In this document: positions 17,950-26,527 of the stretch, piece by piece
Layout of the letters: every line of letters starts with the position of its first letter
How positions within the stretch are numbered: the first letter of the stretch is position 1
Source: G965267335 sp965267335
GTDB lineage: Bacteria > Bacteroidota > Bacteroidia > Cytophagales > JAAEPT01
Direction: 5' to 3'
Length of the DNA: 64,000 nt
Assembly: GCA_965267335.1 (NCBI GenBank)
Contig: OZ253953.1
Span: 3,286,001-3,350,000 of the forward strand
Position numbers and translations under genes: made by a program
The notes under the pieces: generated by a model
Database searches by the model: none
The model's input: only the letters and a program-made list of their open reading frames with translations
What the model was told of the DNA's origin: nothing

Positions 17950-18343
17950 ACAAGGAGATACATATACCCATGAGTTTTCTTACTCGCAAGAAGATGTAAT
18001 CAAGTTTGCAGAAGTATCAGGTGATCATAACCCCATCCACCTAGATGCCAGCTATGCTGCGAACACCATGTTCAAAAAACCAATTATTCATGGAGCACTT
18101 TCTTCTTCGGTGTTTTCAAAGGTATTAGGTATGGACTTCCCGGGTGAGGGGACTGTTTATTTATCCCAGGAGTCGAACTTCAAAAGACCAATGTTTGTCG
18201 GGACCACCTATATTGCAGAATTTGAAGTACTCTCTGTTAGTGAAAAAAAGCAAGCTGAAATCTCAACGACAATCAAGGACAAAGAGACTGGCAAGGTCAC
18301 CGTTGACGGTAAAGCTATGGTCATGAATAGAGAGAAATTCTAA
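17942..18343 (+). CDS. MaoC-like (R)-specific hydratase
   Basis: Hot-dog fold protein of 133 residues, the size of single-domain (R)-hydratases (PhaJ type), which hydrate trans-2-enoyl-CoA. The hydratase motif is FAEVSGDHNPIHLDASYA with the catalytic Asp/His pair, followed by KPIIHGALSSSVFS. The gene overlaps serC by 8 bases and so is translated from the serine operon mRNA, although no metabolic link is obvious. A wider role in fatty-acyl metabolism, or as a thioester dehydratase, cannot be excluded. The stop is shared over four bases (CTAA) with the convergent gene. Confidence 0.85.
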   Translation: MLKQGDTYTHEFSYSQEDVIKFAEVSGDHNPIHLDASYAANTMFKKPIIHGALSSSVFSKVLGMDFPGEGTVYLSQESNFKRPMFVGTTYIAEFEVLSVSEKKQAEISTTIKDKETGKVTVDGKAMVMNREKF

Positions 18344-19134
18344 TTTCGTGCGTCCATCCCTGACAAGCACATCTTTTTTAATAATTCATAATCCCTCAAT
18401 TGATGCAGATAGTAAAGGGCATCAAGATTAAACCCCAGTTCGACACACTTCATCGCAAGAATAGCCGGGTGTGCCTTTTTCTGAATCAAAGTAGCTATTA
18501 TTGATTCCTTCTCCTCATTTTTTTCTGTTTTCACTCCTATTGTTTCTTCATAGAATGATGCTCCGTTACTATATCCCACTTTTACCAGAAAGTAAGGTTC
18601 TTTTGTTTCAGGAACCGGACAATCAAAAAATTTATTATTGGTATGATAGATAGCAATCACTTCATCAAAAATATTAGTGAGTTTAATAGTGTAAGTAGTC
18701 GTATCATTTCCTGCATTATGATGTCCAGGGATATTCCAACTCACAAAAACACTATCGCGATATAGTTGCGATCGGGTTGGTATTTCCGTTATACTAGGCA
18801 TACCGCAAGTAACTGCTCCTTTGGTAGCATATCTCCCCTTCAAAGACGCCCTATACTGAGCAAAATCCATAATAGGCTCTTTATCTGTCTCTAAAAAAAA
18901 ATCATTTACATCATATACACCTTCCTTTAACTCAGTGATATAACCTTCATTACTTACAAGTGAAGCAACAGACCGAACTTTTAGGAATGAGCCTTTTGTT
19001 GGTATGATCGAATCCATGAAGTTAACCTCTTCCCCATTGTTGAACACCCCCTCACCTAACCTGATCACATAAAGACACTGGGCCTGAGCATGAGAAACAA
19101 TAATTACAGCCAAAAAAATCAACAACTTATTCAT
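18340..19134 (-). CDS. Secreted hypothetical protein
   Basis: About 264 residues from the ATG at 19134 (a TTG three codons earlier is less likely). A clear signal peptide is present (MNKLLIFLAVIIVSHAQA, cleavage before QCLY). The mature part has a fibronectin-like middle: DSVFVSWNIPGHHNAGNDTT and TYTIKLTNIFDEVIAIYH read as beta strands. A helical C-terminus (MKCVELGFNLDALYYLHQL) follows. No catalytic motif is recognised. It is probably periplasmic or surface-associated. It is alone on its strand between the MaoC gene and the aminotransferase, with an AT-rich leader of about 80 bases. Confidence 0.6.
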   Translation of the reverse strand: MNKLLIFLAVIIVSHAQAQCLYVIRLGEGVFNNGEEVNFMDSIIPTKGSFLKVRSVASLVSNEGYITELKEGVYDVNDFFLETDKEPIMDFAQYRASLKGRYATKGAVTCGMPSITEIPTRSQLYRDSVFVSWNIPGHHNAGNDTTTYTIKLTNIFDEVIAIYHTNNKFFDCPVPETKEPYFLVKVGYSNGASFYEETIGVKTEKNEEKESIIATLIQKKAHPAILAMKCVELGFNLDALYYLHQLRDYELLKKMCLSGMDARN

Positions 19135-19213
19135 AATAAACAAGTTACAAATAGTGATTTGAAAAAGTAATGATATTTAGCTTAATAAGCTAAGACTATC
19201 AATTGGTTACGCA

Positions 19214-20515
19214 CTAACTCTCACAAAATTCAATCACGGCATCACGGATTCGCGTAAATGTCTCGTAAAGAATCTCTTCATCTTCCTCTAAAAGCGTAAC
19301 CCGAAATCCTTTCAACTCAGAATGGAATGAAGACAGAGGCACAACGCATACACCTTTTGCCGCTAGAAGGTTGTACACAAAAACCTTGTCAAGGTCTTCA
19401 ACCCCATCAACCCACTGATCTCTGAGAGAGGCCGCCTTAGGATCGTCAATATTTAGTTGTTGACCTACTCTAAGTGCCTCAGGTTTGAAAACCATAGTAT
19501 TGTAAAACGCTCCAAATGTTTCATTGAAGGTCAGGTAGCTCACATCCTGTAGGAGTTCAGTAATAATCTTACTTCTTCTACCTATTTTCTCATTCAACTC
19601 CGTCCTGTAAGTGGCATATCTTGAATCCGAAAGAATTCTCGGAATCGCTAGCTGAGGTAAAGTTGTTGAACAAACTTCGATCATTTTAGCATCTTCCAAT
19701 GTAGAGCATAGTCTGTCAAAGTCCGCATCTTTATCCCTGTTGTAGAATTCCATCCAGCCACACCTTGACCCTGGCCATGGCAATTCCTTAGAAATCCCCT
19801 TCATTGCAATACCCGGTACATCCCCAATAATTTCGGCCAACGGATGAGCCACTGCACCATTATAAGTGATACGGTTATATATCTCATCACTGATCAAAAA
19901 CATGTCATGCTCTTTTGCTAGCGCAACAATTTCCTGAAGAATCTCCAAAGGATAAACCATACCCGTTGGATTATCAGGGTTGATCAAAAGTATGCCAACA
20001 ATGTTTGTATTATACTTAATCTTATTCCTAAGCTCATCCATATCAGGATACCAGTGGTTTTCCGGATCAAGGTTATAAGTAATAGGTTGTTTATTGGCGT
20101 GTGCTGCTTCAGCTGAAGAGTGCGTACTATATGCAGGTGATGGCCCTATTACTCTTGAGTAGGGATGCATATACTGATAGACCTTGGCAATTGCATCACC
20201 AAGACCGTTGAAAAAAAGTATGTCATCGGAAGTGATCTGGACACCTCCTATTTGGTTGGTTTGCTCTGCCAGAAATTTTCTTGTCTGTAAATCTCCCTTT
20301 GAGTGAGTATAACCATAGGACTTGTCTTGCTGAACAAGGTCAGTCACAATGTCTTTCATCCAACCAGGTATTTTCGAATTTTTCTGGATAGGATCACCAA
20401 TATTCTCGGGATAAATACGGCCACCTATATCTTCCAGCTTTTCTGCTTTCTTAACGATATCCCTGATCTCGTACTCAAGTTCCTTTGCTCCCGGATGTAG
20501 TATCTTCTGCCGCAT
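19214..20515 (-). CDS. PLP-dependent class I/II aminotransferase
   Basis: Fold-type I aminotransferase of about 433 residues from the ATG at 20515. The Asn-Pro substrate motif NPDNPTGMVYPLEIL and SDEIYNRITYNG precede the PLP lysine in MKGISKELPWPGSRCGW. The pattern resembles AlaA/alanine-type transaminases with a long N-terminal arm (IYPENIGDPI). The substrate could be alanine/pyruvate, tyrosine or similar, and the neighbours do not settle it. It is a single gene with about 80 bases to the secreted protein downstream. Confidence 0.88.
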   Translation of the reverse strand: MRQKILHPGAKELEYEIRDIVKKAEKLEDIGGRIYPENIGDPIQKNSKIPGWMKDIVTDLVQQDKSYGYTHSKGDLQTRKFLAEQTNQIGGVQITSDDILFFNGLGDAIAKVYQYMHPYSRVIGPSPAYSTHSSAEAAHANKQPITYNLDPENHWYPDMDELRNKIKYNTNIVGILLINPDNPTGMVYPLEILQEIVALAKEHDMFLISDEIYNRITYNGAVAHPLAEIIGDVPGIAMKGISKELPWPGSRCGWMEFYNRDKDADFDRLCSTLEDAKMIEVCSTTLPQLAIPRILSDSRYATYRTELNEKIGRRSKIITELLQDVSYLTFNETFGAFYNTMVFKPEALRVGQQLNIDDPKAASLRDQWVDGVEDLDKVFVYNLLAAKGVCVVPLSSFHSELKGFRVTLLEEDEEILYETFTRIRDAVIEFCES

Positions 20516-20581
20516 AGCGGGCAAATTTAGGAAATTGCTAAGACAAAATTAATCTGAAAGAAAAATTGATTTGAAATACGC

Positions 20582-21235
20582 TTACTCTGACTTACATAAA
20601 TAAGTAGTCCAACCAAACAATATTTGGTACGAGCGTAGCGACACATCCCAACCATCAATCTGATCGATTCTATTAAGTCCGAAATGCTGACGTACTTTAA
20701 GGTAGAGGTTACCCTTATCTTTTAGAGCAAATTTAGATCCGAAGCCAACCACAGCACCCAAATCAAGTACGTTGAATTGATCAGAAAGGTCAGCACTTAG
20801 GCCTTCTGATTCATTCCAGTGTTGTTTTCCTATTCGCAGGGATGGCTGTATTCCAGCTTCTATCATGAAGATTCTTGCTTCGCCCAATTGTAATTTTCCC
20901 AATAACGGCATGGATAAATAGGAAGCACTAATTTTGGATTCATACATTACGGTATCAACCGGACCAAATAGTGAGCTAACATCTTTCCATCCTCTATTCT
21001 CATATAGGAGTGATGTATTCAAACCTACTTTAGGCGAGAAATTATAAATAAAATTAATCCCCGTTGACAGCCCCGTTTTTCTAGAGGTAAATACGATATC
21101 ATGATTATCATATCCCAGAGTTCTGTTTACCCCTGCAAGAACGCCTACTTCAAGTTTAGGGACTTCGGTCACAATATACTGTGCTTGCACTCGCACTATT
21201 GCAAATAATGGAAGTAAAATCAATAGCCTGAACAT
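20582..21235 (-). CDS. Outer-membrane beta-barrel protein (PorT-like)
   Basis: 217 residues with an N-terminal signal peptide (MFRLLILLPLFAIVRVQAQ). The alternating amphipathic strands are typical of Bacteroidota 'outer membrane beta-barrel' proteins: VLAGVNRTLGYD, GLSTGINFIYNFSPKVGLNT, SLLYENRGW and FGSKFALKDKGNLYLKV. The size suits an 8-stranded barrel. Specific function is unknown; related proteins include assembly factors and simple porin-like barrels. It sits between the racemase-like gene and the aminotransferase, with leaders of 60-90 bases on each side, so it is probably monocistronic. Confidence 0.7.
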   Translation of the reverse strand: MFRLLILLPLFAIVRVQAQYIVTEVPKLEVGVLAGVNRTLGYDNHDIVFTSRKTGLSTGINFIYNFSPKVGLNTSLLYENRGWKDVSSLFGPVDTVMYESKISASYLSMPLLGKLQLGEARIFMIEAGIQPSLRIGKQHWNESEGLSADLSDQFNVLDLGAVVGFGSKFALKDKGNLYLKVRQHFGLNRIDQIDGWDVSLRSYQILFGWTTYLCKSE

Positions 21236-21322
21236 AGCCGTGAAATTAATAGATTTTTTATTCCAGTACTACTTTATGAATTTTGGTTATTGAAACCTCA
21301 AAAGCATTTAAGGCTGCCCGCT

Positions 21323-22012
21323 TCATCTCACTTGCTGCTCCCGTGTATACCAAATATCCTCACCCTCATTTTTTAGACCAATGGAAATAGGATTCATAGC
21401 TTCAACGGCTTCTTCAACAGGGTCCAGTATCTGTACGCCATCACCAAACACCTCATTAAAGACCTTCTGTGCTGCCGGATAATGAGTACACGCCAACAGA
21501 ACGGATTGTTCTTCAATTTGTTCTGATAATTCCCTTATATAGTCGGCAACCTCCTGGGAACCAATTTTCCCGGCCTCTATCATCGCTGAAAGCGGCTGAG
21601 CGACAACACCATTCACCTGAATCCCCTTCAAGCTTCGTTCATAAATTTTAGAATGAATAGTCCTTTCTCCACCTAAAACAGCTACAGAACCCAGATTCTT
21701 TTTTCTTACCAATCGGATAGCATGATGAATAATATGGGTGTAGCGATCATTATCTTCTTCTGGGTTAAAAACCGTACTTGCGGCATTACAGGCGACTACA
21801 ATGTAGGCGGCTCCGTTTTCATACATCCAGTTCATCACCTGGTTAACACGCTGCTCTAACTTTCCTGGTTCAACTTTACCATAAGGAGTATATCCGGCAT
21901 CAGAAAAATACATCACAGGGACATCAGGATACTGATCTTTAAATTTCTTGTAGAAACCAAGTCCCCCAATTCCCCAGTCATAAACACCTAGATATCCGGA
22001 ACATTTTATCAT
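21323..22012 (-). CDS. Divergent glutamate-racemase-like protein
   Basis: 229 residues of the Asp/Glu racemase superfamily, shorter than typical MurI (~265-290). Both catalytic cysteines are kept: VVACNAAS (C75) and LLACTHYP (C175). The phosphate/carboxylate-binding loop GYTPYGKVEPGKL matches MurI's PYG motif. The substrate-contacting D-S-G of MurI is replaced by D-W-G (YDWGIGGLG, W13), a bulky change in the pocket, and the Thr of the usual ACNTAS motif is Ala. It may be a cell-wall D-glutamate racemase with altered specificity or a paralogue acting on another amino acid. Its ATG overlaps the stop of the upstream CHAT-like/methyltransferase gene (ATGA), indicating translational coupling. Confidence 0.75.
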   Translation of the reverse strand: MIKCSGYLGVYDWGIGGLGFYKKFKDQYPDVPVMYFSDAGYTPYGKVEPGKLEQRVNQVMNWMYENGAAYIVVACNAASTVFNPEEDNDRYTHIIHHAIRLVRKKNLGSVAVLGGERTIHSKIYERSLKGIQVNGVVAQPLSAMIEAGKIGSQEVADYIRELSEQIEEQSVLLACTHYPAAQKVFNEVFGDGVQILDPVEEAVEAMNPISIGLKNEGEDIWYTREQQVR

Positions 22013-23292
22013 GGGTAAGTAAGTTTAACTTCTTGATAACCTTCAATTCCTATCACTTCAAATGCCAATATTCTGGCATTCCAACCTACATTGATAATTT
22101 CAATTTTGCTTCCCGGAAAACGGCTTTCGAGATACCATTTCATTTCGTGTTGTGATCTGATCGGGTTGTACTTGAGCATTTTCTTCCAATCAGGGTGGCT
22201 TACAAGCTGATTTAAACTCTTGTAGTACTCAGGGAACTTCTTTCTATGCTTGTAATGTCTGAGTTTACTTTTCAGGAGATTAAAAAACTCACTTGCCTTG
22301 ACTGGTGCTGTTACCATGTCCAATATTAATAGTTTACCATGATTCTTAAGCACTCTACATATTTCATTCATCATCGGGTCCCAATCGAGATACCTGAATG
22401 AAAGCATGGAAATAACCGTATCAAATTCATTCTCCGAAAAAGGCAAAGTAGGACCATCAATTTTTTGAAATGAAATGTTCGAGTTACTCTCATTTAACCT
22501 CCTTGCTTTATTAAGAATATACTCAGATTCATCAACCCCAATCCCCTCATCGATTTGGGATGCTAGTTCCTTGAGCAAAGCACCGTTGCCACAGCCAATG
22601 TCCAGCACCTTACCTCTACCAACCTTGCCCGATAACCAATTCCATTCGTCTTCACGAACCTTAATATCCTGAAAAACGGCATCATACAAATCGGCCACCT
22701 TGTTATAGGTGTCGTCATCCGTTTTCAGTTCTTCCGGTTCGAAGACTTTCATTTTCTCCGGGCTGGTCAAACCAAAATACTTCTTAAAACTCCCAATGTA
22801 CCCATGAGACTTACGACCAATGTGCCCGAAACAGTAAAGAGGCTTTTGAGAATCAGATGAACGGTCTAACTTAAATTTATCCTTCAGCGATGAAAAAGTG
22901 GTGTACCAGTGATAACCGTATGACTTTACACTGAAAACTCTGGCAAAATACGGAGCAAACCAACGTGCTGAACGACAACAATGAAAATATGCTTCAGCCC
23001 CTTTTGCAAATGGTATTTTCAGCTGTCCCCATTCATAAGGGCTAAACTGTTCAGGAAAATCAACAGTACCAAACATTGGACCGTACATCCCGGAATGACC
23101 TATAAAGTGTAACTGAGAAATCTCATTTCCTGATTCGGTAAGTTCAAAAAATATTCTACGAACATCGCTCTTACTCTCCACTGCCTGACACAACACACTG
23201 TCTCCACCTAACTCCTGTTGAAGGGTTTTTGCAACTCGCTCAAACTTCTTCCCTCCTTTTCTGTACAGGGTGGTATATAGAATGACGATCAA
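22009..23292 (-). CDS. Possible CHAT/caspase-like domain fused to SAM methyltransferase
   Basis: 427 residues with a TTG start (no in-frame ATG until residue 69), 13 bases after exbD. The C-terminal half is a class I methyltransferase: motif I VLDIGCGNG (229-237), acidic-loop GIGVDES, and motif IV region FDTVISMLSFRYLDWD. The first ~170 residues are not methyltransferase. They contain LHFIGHSGMYG (H66-S-G) followed 39 residues on by AYFHCCRSARW (C105/C106), each after a predicted hydrophobic strand. This His-Gly and Cys spacing recalls clan CD (CHAT/caspase/DUF4347-like) folds; it is my inference, not a recognised hit. Substrate is unknown. It overlaps the racemase-like gene by four bases and follows the ExbB/ExbD cluster. 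Confidence 0.7.
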   Translation of the reverse strand: MIVILYTTLYRKGGKKFERVAKTLQQELGGDSVLCQAVESKSDVRRIFFELTESGNEISQLHFIGHSGMYGPMFGTVDFPEQFSPYEWGQLKIPFAKGAEAYFHCCRSARWFAPYFARVFSVKSYGYHWYTTFSSLKDKFKLDRSSDSQKPLYCFGHIGRKSHGYIGSFKKYFGLTSPEKMKVFEPEELKTDDDTYNKVADLYDAVFQDIKVREDEWNWLSGKVGRGKVLDIGCGNGALLKELASQIDEGIGVDESEYILNKARRLNESNSNISFQKIDGPTLPFSENEFDTVISMLSFRYLDWDPMMNEICRVLKNHGKLLILDMVTAPVKASEFFNLLKSKLRHYKHRKKFPEYYKSLNQLVSHPDWKKMLKYNPIRSQHEMKWYLESRFPGSKIEIINVGWNARILAFEVIGIEGYQEVKLTYP

Positions 23293-23305
23293 ATTAGTTA
23301 TAGGT

Positions 23306-23776
23306 TTATTGACCAGTTGAGAACTCCGTGGCCCGGTAAATTATGTTCCTTGTGTCTACTAACTTAAGCTGCTCTTCAACATCATTCACCATTCCTTCAC
23401 GAGCATTTTCATCGACCGTAACTACAATGTAAATTTTGGATTTAGATTCCCTTTTCTTGAGGTTTTGAATGTTGGTATTAATTATTTGGGGGATATCTCT
23501 AGGTGTAATCAGAGTGCCGTTCATCTGAATTTTAGGTTCTTTACCATATAAATCGGCATCCTTTGGTGGGCCAATATAAATGTAGAACCGGGTGAGGTTT
23601 TTATTCAAAGTATTGAGCTGGGTAGCTTCCGGCTCTTCATACTCCACTAATATTTCCTTTTCTTCTCTTACCGTTGTTGCCACCATAAAGAAAAACAACA
23701 GGATGAAAATAATATCCGGCATGGCCGATGTCGGAATAGATTGAGAGGTCGATATACGCTTATTAAACTTTGCCAC
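23306..23776 (-). CDS. ExbD/TolR-family biopolymer transport protein (second copy)
   Basis: 156 residues with a GTG start that overlaps the stop of the first exbD by one base. One N-terminal transmembrane helix (AMPDIIFILLFFFMVATTV) carries the membrane aspartate that conducts protons in the ExbD/TolR/MotB family, preceded by the usual Ser/Met-rich motif. The periplasmic part (~residues 45-156) has the ExbD fold with IQMNGTLITPRDIPQII. With the ExbB-like subunit it should convert proton-motive force into work on an outer-membrane partner. No TonB gene is in the window, so the partner is unknown. Confidence 0.88.
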   Translation of the reverse strand: MAKFNKRISTSQSIPTSAMPDIIFILLFFFMVATTVREEKEILVEYEEPEATQLNTLNKNLTRFYIYIGPPKDADLYGKEPKIQMNGTLITPRDIPQIINTNIQNLKKRESKSKIYIVVTVDENAREGMVNDVEEQLKLVDTRNIIYRATEFSTGQ

Positions 23777-24342
23777 TAATACGTTTCATAATGAGTTGGT
23801 TCGGCCTTCGATAGTTTCATTGGAAACGCATCCTTAGCTTTCTTAATCAAACGGCCATCATAAGCATCCTCCGGGTCTAGCTCCAGGTACTGTTCCAGAC
23901 TAATCCCAAGAAACTCAGCCCTTAGTTCGTTGTAGGCTGCTTTAAGGGCGTCCAGTGCTTTGATAGCATATTTATGGGTTGTCCCCCTATCAACCCGAAG
24001 TGATATCACGGCTTCACTTGGTGAGTCTGAAAGTTCAGGGTTCTTACCATTGTTATTGATAAACTCTTTGGCCGTTTCTTTCAAGTCAGCAAACTCAGTT
24101 CTTTTGTCATCAACCAATAATTTGTTACCCGAATTGACCATCACGTTTAATAAGTTTCTAGGAGGAATTTCAACTTCCGGTGGCTCTTCTACCTTTTCAG
24201 GTAGTAGAAACGTAACCCCCTTATCTTTGACTGGAATCTGAGTGGCAACAAGAAAGAAAACAAGTAACAGAAAGGCAATATCAGCCATTGAGCTGGAGTT
24301 AACCTCTGGGTCTTCCTTTTTCTGTCTCTTGTTCCTAAACAC
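23776..24342 (-). CDS. ExbD/TolR-family biopolymer transport protein (first copy)
   Basis: 188 residues from a GTG start four bases after the preceding membrane-protein gene. A single N-terminal transmembrane helix with the proton-carrying aspartate is seen in SSMADIAFLLLVFFLVATQI. The periplasmic domain is longer than in the second copy, with an extra ~30 residues near the C-terminus (FLGISLEQYLELDPEDAYDG). Two different ExbD chains beside one ExbB-type channel are common in Bacteroidota and suggest a heterodimeric plug. Confidence 0.88.
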   Translation of the reverse strand: MFRNKRQKKEDPEVNSSSMADIAFLLLVFFLVATQIPVKDKGVTFLLPEKVEEPPEVEIPPRNLLNVMVNSGNKLLVDDKRTEFADLKETAKEFINNNGKNPELSDSPSEAVISLRVDRGTTHKYAIKALDALKAAYNELRAEFLGISLEQYLELDPEDAYDGRLIKKAKDAFPMKLSKAEPTHYETY

Positions 24343-24346
24343 CCTT

Positions 24347-24904
24347 TTACGATTTTATCATGGTACGAACTTCAGCCACAACTATTCCAATCACAGCCAA
24401 TACAAAAAGAACAATCGCACTTTTGATCAACATATCTGACCATTTTACTGTTGAGGCACTTGCTGTTCCGATTGCTTCACCGGATGCCATACCATAGCAT
24501 ACCGCAAAAATCAAAAGCAGCACCCCCAGTCCAATTCCAAATTTCTTAAGAAAGGCAAAGTCTCCATTTCTTACTACCACAGGTAAAATCAAGCAAAGAA
24601 GGCCTGCCAGAATTGCTAAAATCTCAACAAAAACAAAGCCCACTACGGAAGCCTCTCCCGCTGAAAGATCTGTTGCTACGTTGCTTGCGTCTTTATTAGC
24701 AAGAATCTTGACGGTCTCAATAGATTTCGAATCCGTCATATCTACTGCCTGACTAGTTTTATCATAAGCAGCCTTATATTCCTCATCGTAATATTTTGAA
24801 TAGTTACTATTATAAATCAGGATTGCAAAGAGGGTAACCAGACCAGCCACAGACAACATGACTAATCTTCCAAACTTTTGAGAAAACTGATACAGCTTTT
24901 TCAT
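24347..24904 (-). CDS. Membrane protein between ExbB and ExbD genes
   Basis: 185 residues with four predicted membrane helices near residues 14-30, 88-108, 118-138 and 160-180. A ~50-residue, Tyr/Asp/Lys-rich loop lies between the first two, presumably periplasmic. No family motif is recognised. It lies 2 bases downstream of the MotA/TolQ-like gene and 4 bases upstream of exbD, inside the energiser operon, so it is probably an accessory subunit of that complex. Small-residue-rich helices (GEAIGTASASTVKW) would allow tight packing. Confidence 0.65.
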   Translation of the reverse strand: MKKLYQFSQKFGRLVMLSVAGLVTLFAILIYNSNYSKYYDEEYKAAYDKTSQAVDMTDSKSIETVKILANKDASNVATDLSAGEASVVGFVFVEILAILAGLLCLILPVVVRNGDFAFLKKFGIGLGVLLLIFAVCYGMASGEAIGTASASTVKWSDMLIKSAIVLFVLAVIGIVVAEVRTMIKS

Positions 24905-24906
24905 AA

Positions 24907-25662
24907 TTACTTATCGCTGTTTCTTTGTAATAAAATGTCTACAAACTGAGTGGAGGCTTCTTCCATCTGATTGACCAGAGAGTCAATTTTACTCACACAG
25001 TAGTTATAGAAAATTTGAAGAATTACTGCAACGATCAGTCCCGCAATAGTGGTAAGTAGAGCCTGCTTTATACCTACAGCCATTTGACCGATCTCCATAT
25101 TTTTGGATGCCGCGATACCATCAAATGTAACGATCATCCCCCATACCGTCCCCATAAACCCTAATAGAGGGGCCAGCGTGATAAACATAGAAATCCATGA
25201 CATACCACTTTCCAACTTGCCCATCTCTACTGATCCGTAGGAGATGATTGACTTTTCAACTTCCTGGACACCGTCCTTACTTCTAATTAATCCCTGTGCC
25301 ATAATAGATGCTACCGGACCTCTGGTAGAAGCGCAAAGGTCTCTGGCCTTTTCGTTTCCTCCCGTATCCAGTGCATCCTGTACATCATTTAAAAGTTTTT
25401 TGGTGCTAACTGTGGCCAGGTTAAGTGTAATGATTCGTTCGATCGCGAGAGCAAGTCCAAGAATCAGACATATTAGTACAGCTCCCATAAATACCGGGCC
25501 ACCCTCAACAAACTTCTTCATGAGAACTTTATTGGGACCATCGTTAGCAACAAGTTCCGTTTTTTCTTTAGTGTCTTTATTTTTTTCAGGCTCCTGTGCC
25601 TTTACCGGAGCAACTATTATCATTGATAAAAATAAAATGAGGATACTGATCCTTTTCTTCAT
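24907..25662 (-). CDS. MotA/TolQ/ExbB proton-channel family protein
   Basis: 251 residues. An N-terminal hydrophobic segment (ISILILFLSMIIVAPVKA) looks like a signal peptide, followed by a polar Lys/Glu linker. Three membrane helices follow: PVFMGAVLICLILGLALAIE, MFITLAPLLGFMGTVWGMIV and AVGIKQALLTTIAGLIVAVI. The TLAPLLGFMGTVWGMI segment is the ExbB/TolQ signature with the pore threonine. It heads the operon with an unknown membrane gene and two exbD genes. A short palindrome at 25708-25724 lies just upstream. The presence of a presequence ahead of the channel domain is common in Bacteroidota. Confidence 0.88.
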   Translation of the reverse strand: MKKRISILILFLSMIIVAPVKAQEPEKNKDTKEKTELVANDGPNKVLMKKFVEGGPVFMGAVLICLILGLALAIERIITLNLATVSTKKLLNDVQDALDTGGNEKARDLCASTRGPVASIMAQGLIRSKDGVQEVEKSIISYGSVEMGKLESGMSWISMFITLAPLLGFMGTVWGMIVTFDGIAASKNMEIGQMAVGIKQALLTTIAGLIVAVILQIFYNYCVSKIDSLVNQMEEASTQFVDILLQRNSDK

Positions 25663-25707
25663 GACTAATTTGGGTAATTAAAGTTCTTCAACGTTTTATG
25701 TAACAAT

Positions 25708-25724
25708 AACCTTATATAAAGGTT
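25708..25724. repeat. Inverted repeat upstream of ExbB-like operon
   Basis: Perfect 6-base arms AACCTT and AAGGTT around an ATATA centre, 45 bases upstream of the ExbB-like start. There is no T-run on either strand, so it is not an intrinsic terminator of the EI24 gene. It could be an operator; the binding protein is unknown. Confidence 0.3.
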
Positions 25725-25735
25725 CTGAAATCTTC

Positions 25736-26521
25736 TTATTTTTTAACCATTCGTGTATTTCCTTTATCCTCACGAACGGCAAACTTATTCTTTCTCAAAT
25801 CTACTCGCTTGTGTACAGCAAAGGTAGCCGCAGCAACTCCCATTACGGGTGCTATAACAACCCCTGCAAACGGAATAAATTTAAAGATGCACGCAAATAT
25901 GCCACCTATGGCGATTGCCATACCACTGTGATTTCTGATAAATCTCATACTTTCTTCCAAGTTCAATCTCCTCCGCTCGTTGGTATAATCCATGAAAGAG
26001 AACCCATAGAAATAAAACCCCAAACAAAAGACAACAATATCAGTCGCTGGTTTCACCACTGGGAAAATTAACATAATCAAGTACCAACCCGCGATGAACA
26101 ACATTTGAATGATCATATTGGTTACCGCAACATTGGCTCCTCTTCGGATATCCTTTAGTAATTGTTTTAGACTAAAAGGGTACTTGTTACCGGTCAACTT
26201 CCTTTCGATAGATACAGAGAGCATCGCCAAAAAAGGCACTGAAAGTATTAGAACAATGTTTTGATAGAGATACTTGAGCAAGAAAAATCCGATTGCCTTG
26301 AGACTTATTATTAATACCTGAAAATCCCAGTTTTCTTCTGGCAAGGTGTCAAATCGTTCATTTCTTATCTGTTCTAGTAAAACATCGCGCTCAAGAAGAA
26401 TAAAAATCAAAAAGATGGTAGGAAATATAAAGTAGTACCAAAGATTGTGTTTAAAAATCATCTCCCCTGCCTTGAAGTAAGAGACAATTCCTAGAAAGAA
26501 ATCCTTAAACCATTGGATCAT
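25736..26521 (-). CDS. EI24-domain (CysZ-like) membrane protein
   Basis: 261 residues with the EI24/CysZ layout. The N-terminus reads FFLGIVSYFKAGEMIFKHNLWYYF, then a membrane hairpin (FIFPTIFLIFILLERD) and further membrane segments: IGFFLLKYLYQNIVLILSVPF, ANVAVTNMIIQMLFIAGWYL and GFYFYGFSFMDYTNERRRL. The motif SFMDYTNERRRLNLEESMRF is typical of the family. CysZ is a sulfate transporter in proteobacteria; in Bacteroidota the substrate is not established, although cysH occurs 12 kb away. The gene follows the RDD gene by 6 bases and is likely co-transcribed with it. Confidence 0.78.
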   Translation of the reverse strand: MIQWFKDFFLGIVSYFKAGEMIFKHNLWYYFIFPTIFLIFILLERDVLLEQIRNERFDTLPEENWDFQVLIISLKAIGFFLLKYLYQNIVLILSVPFLAMLSVSIERKLTGNKYPFSLKQLLKDIRRGANVAVTNMIIQMLFIAGWYLIMLIFPVVKPATDIVVFCLGFYFYGFSFMDYTNERRRLNLEESMRFIRNHSGMAIAIGGIFACIFKFIPFAGVVIAPVMGVAAATFAVHKRVDLRKNKFAVREDKGNTRMVKK

Positions 26522-26527
26522 GCTGCA

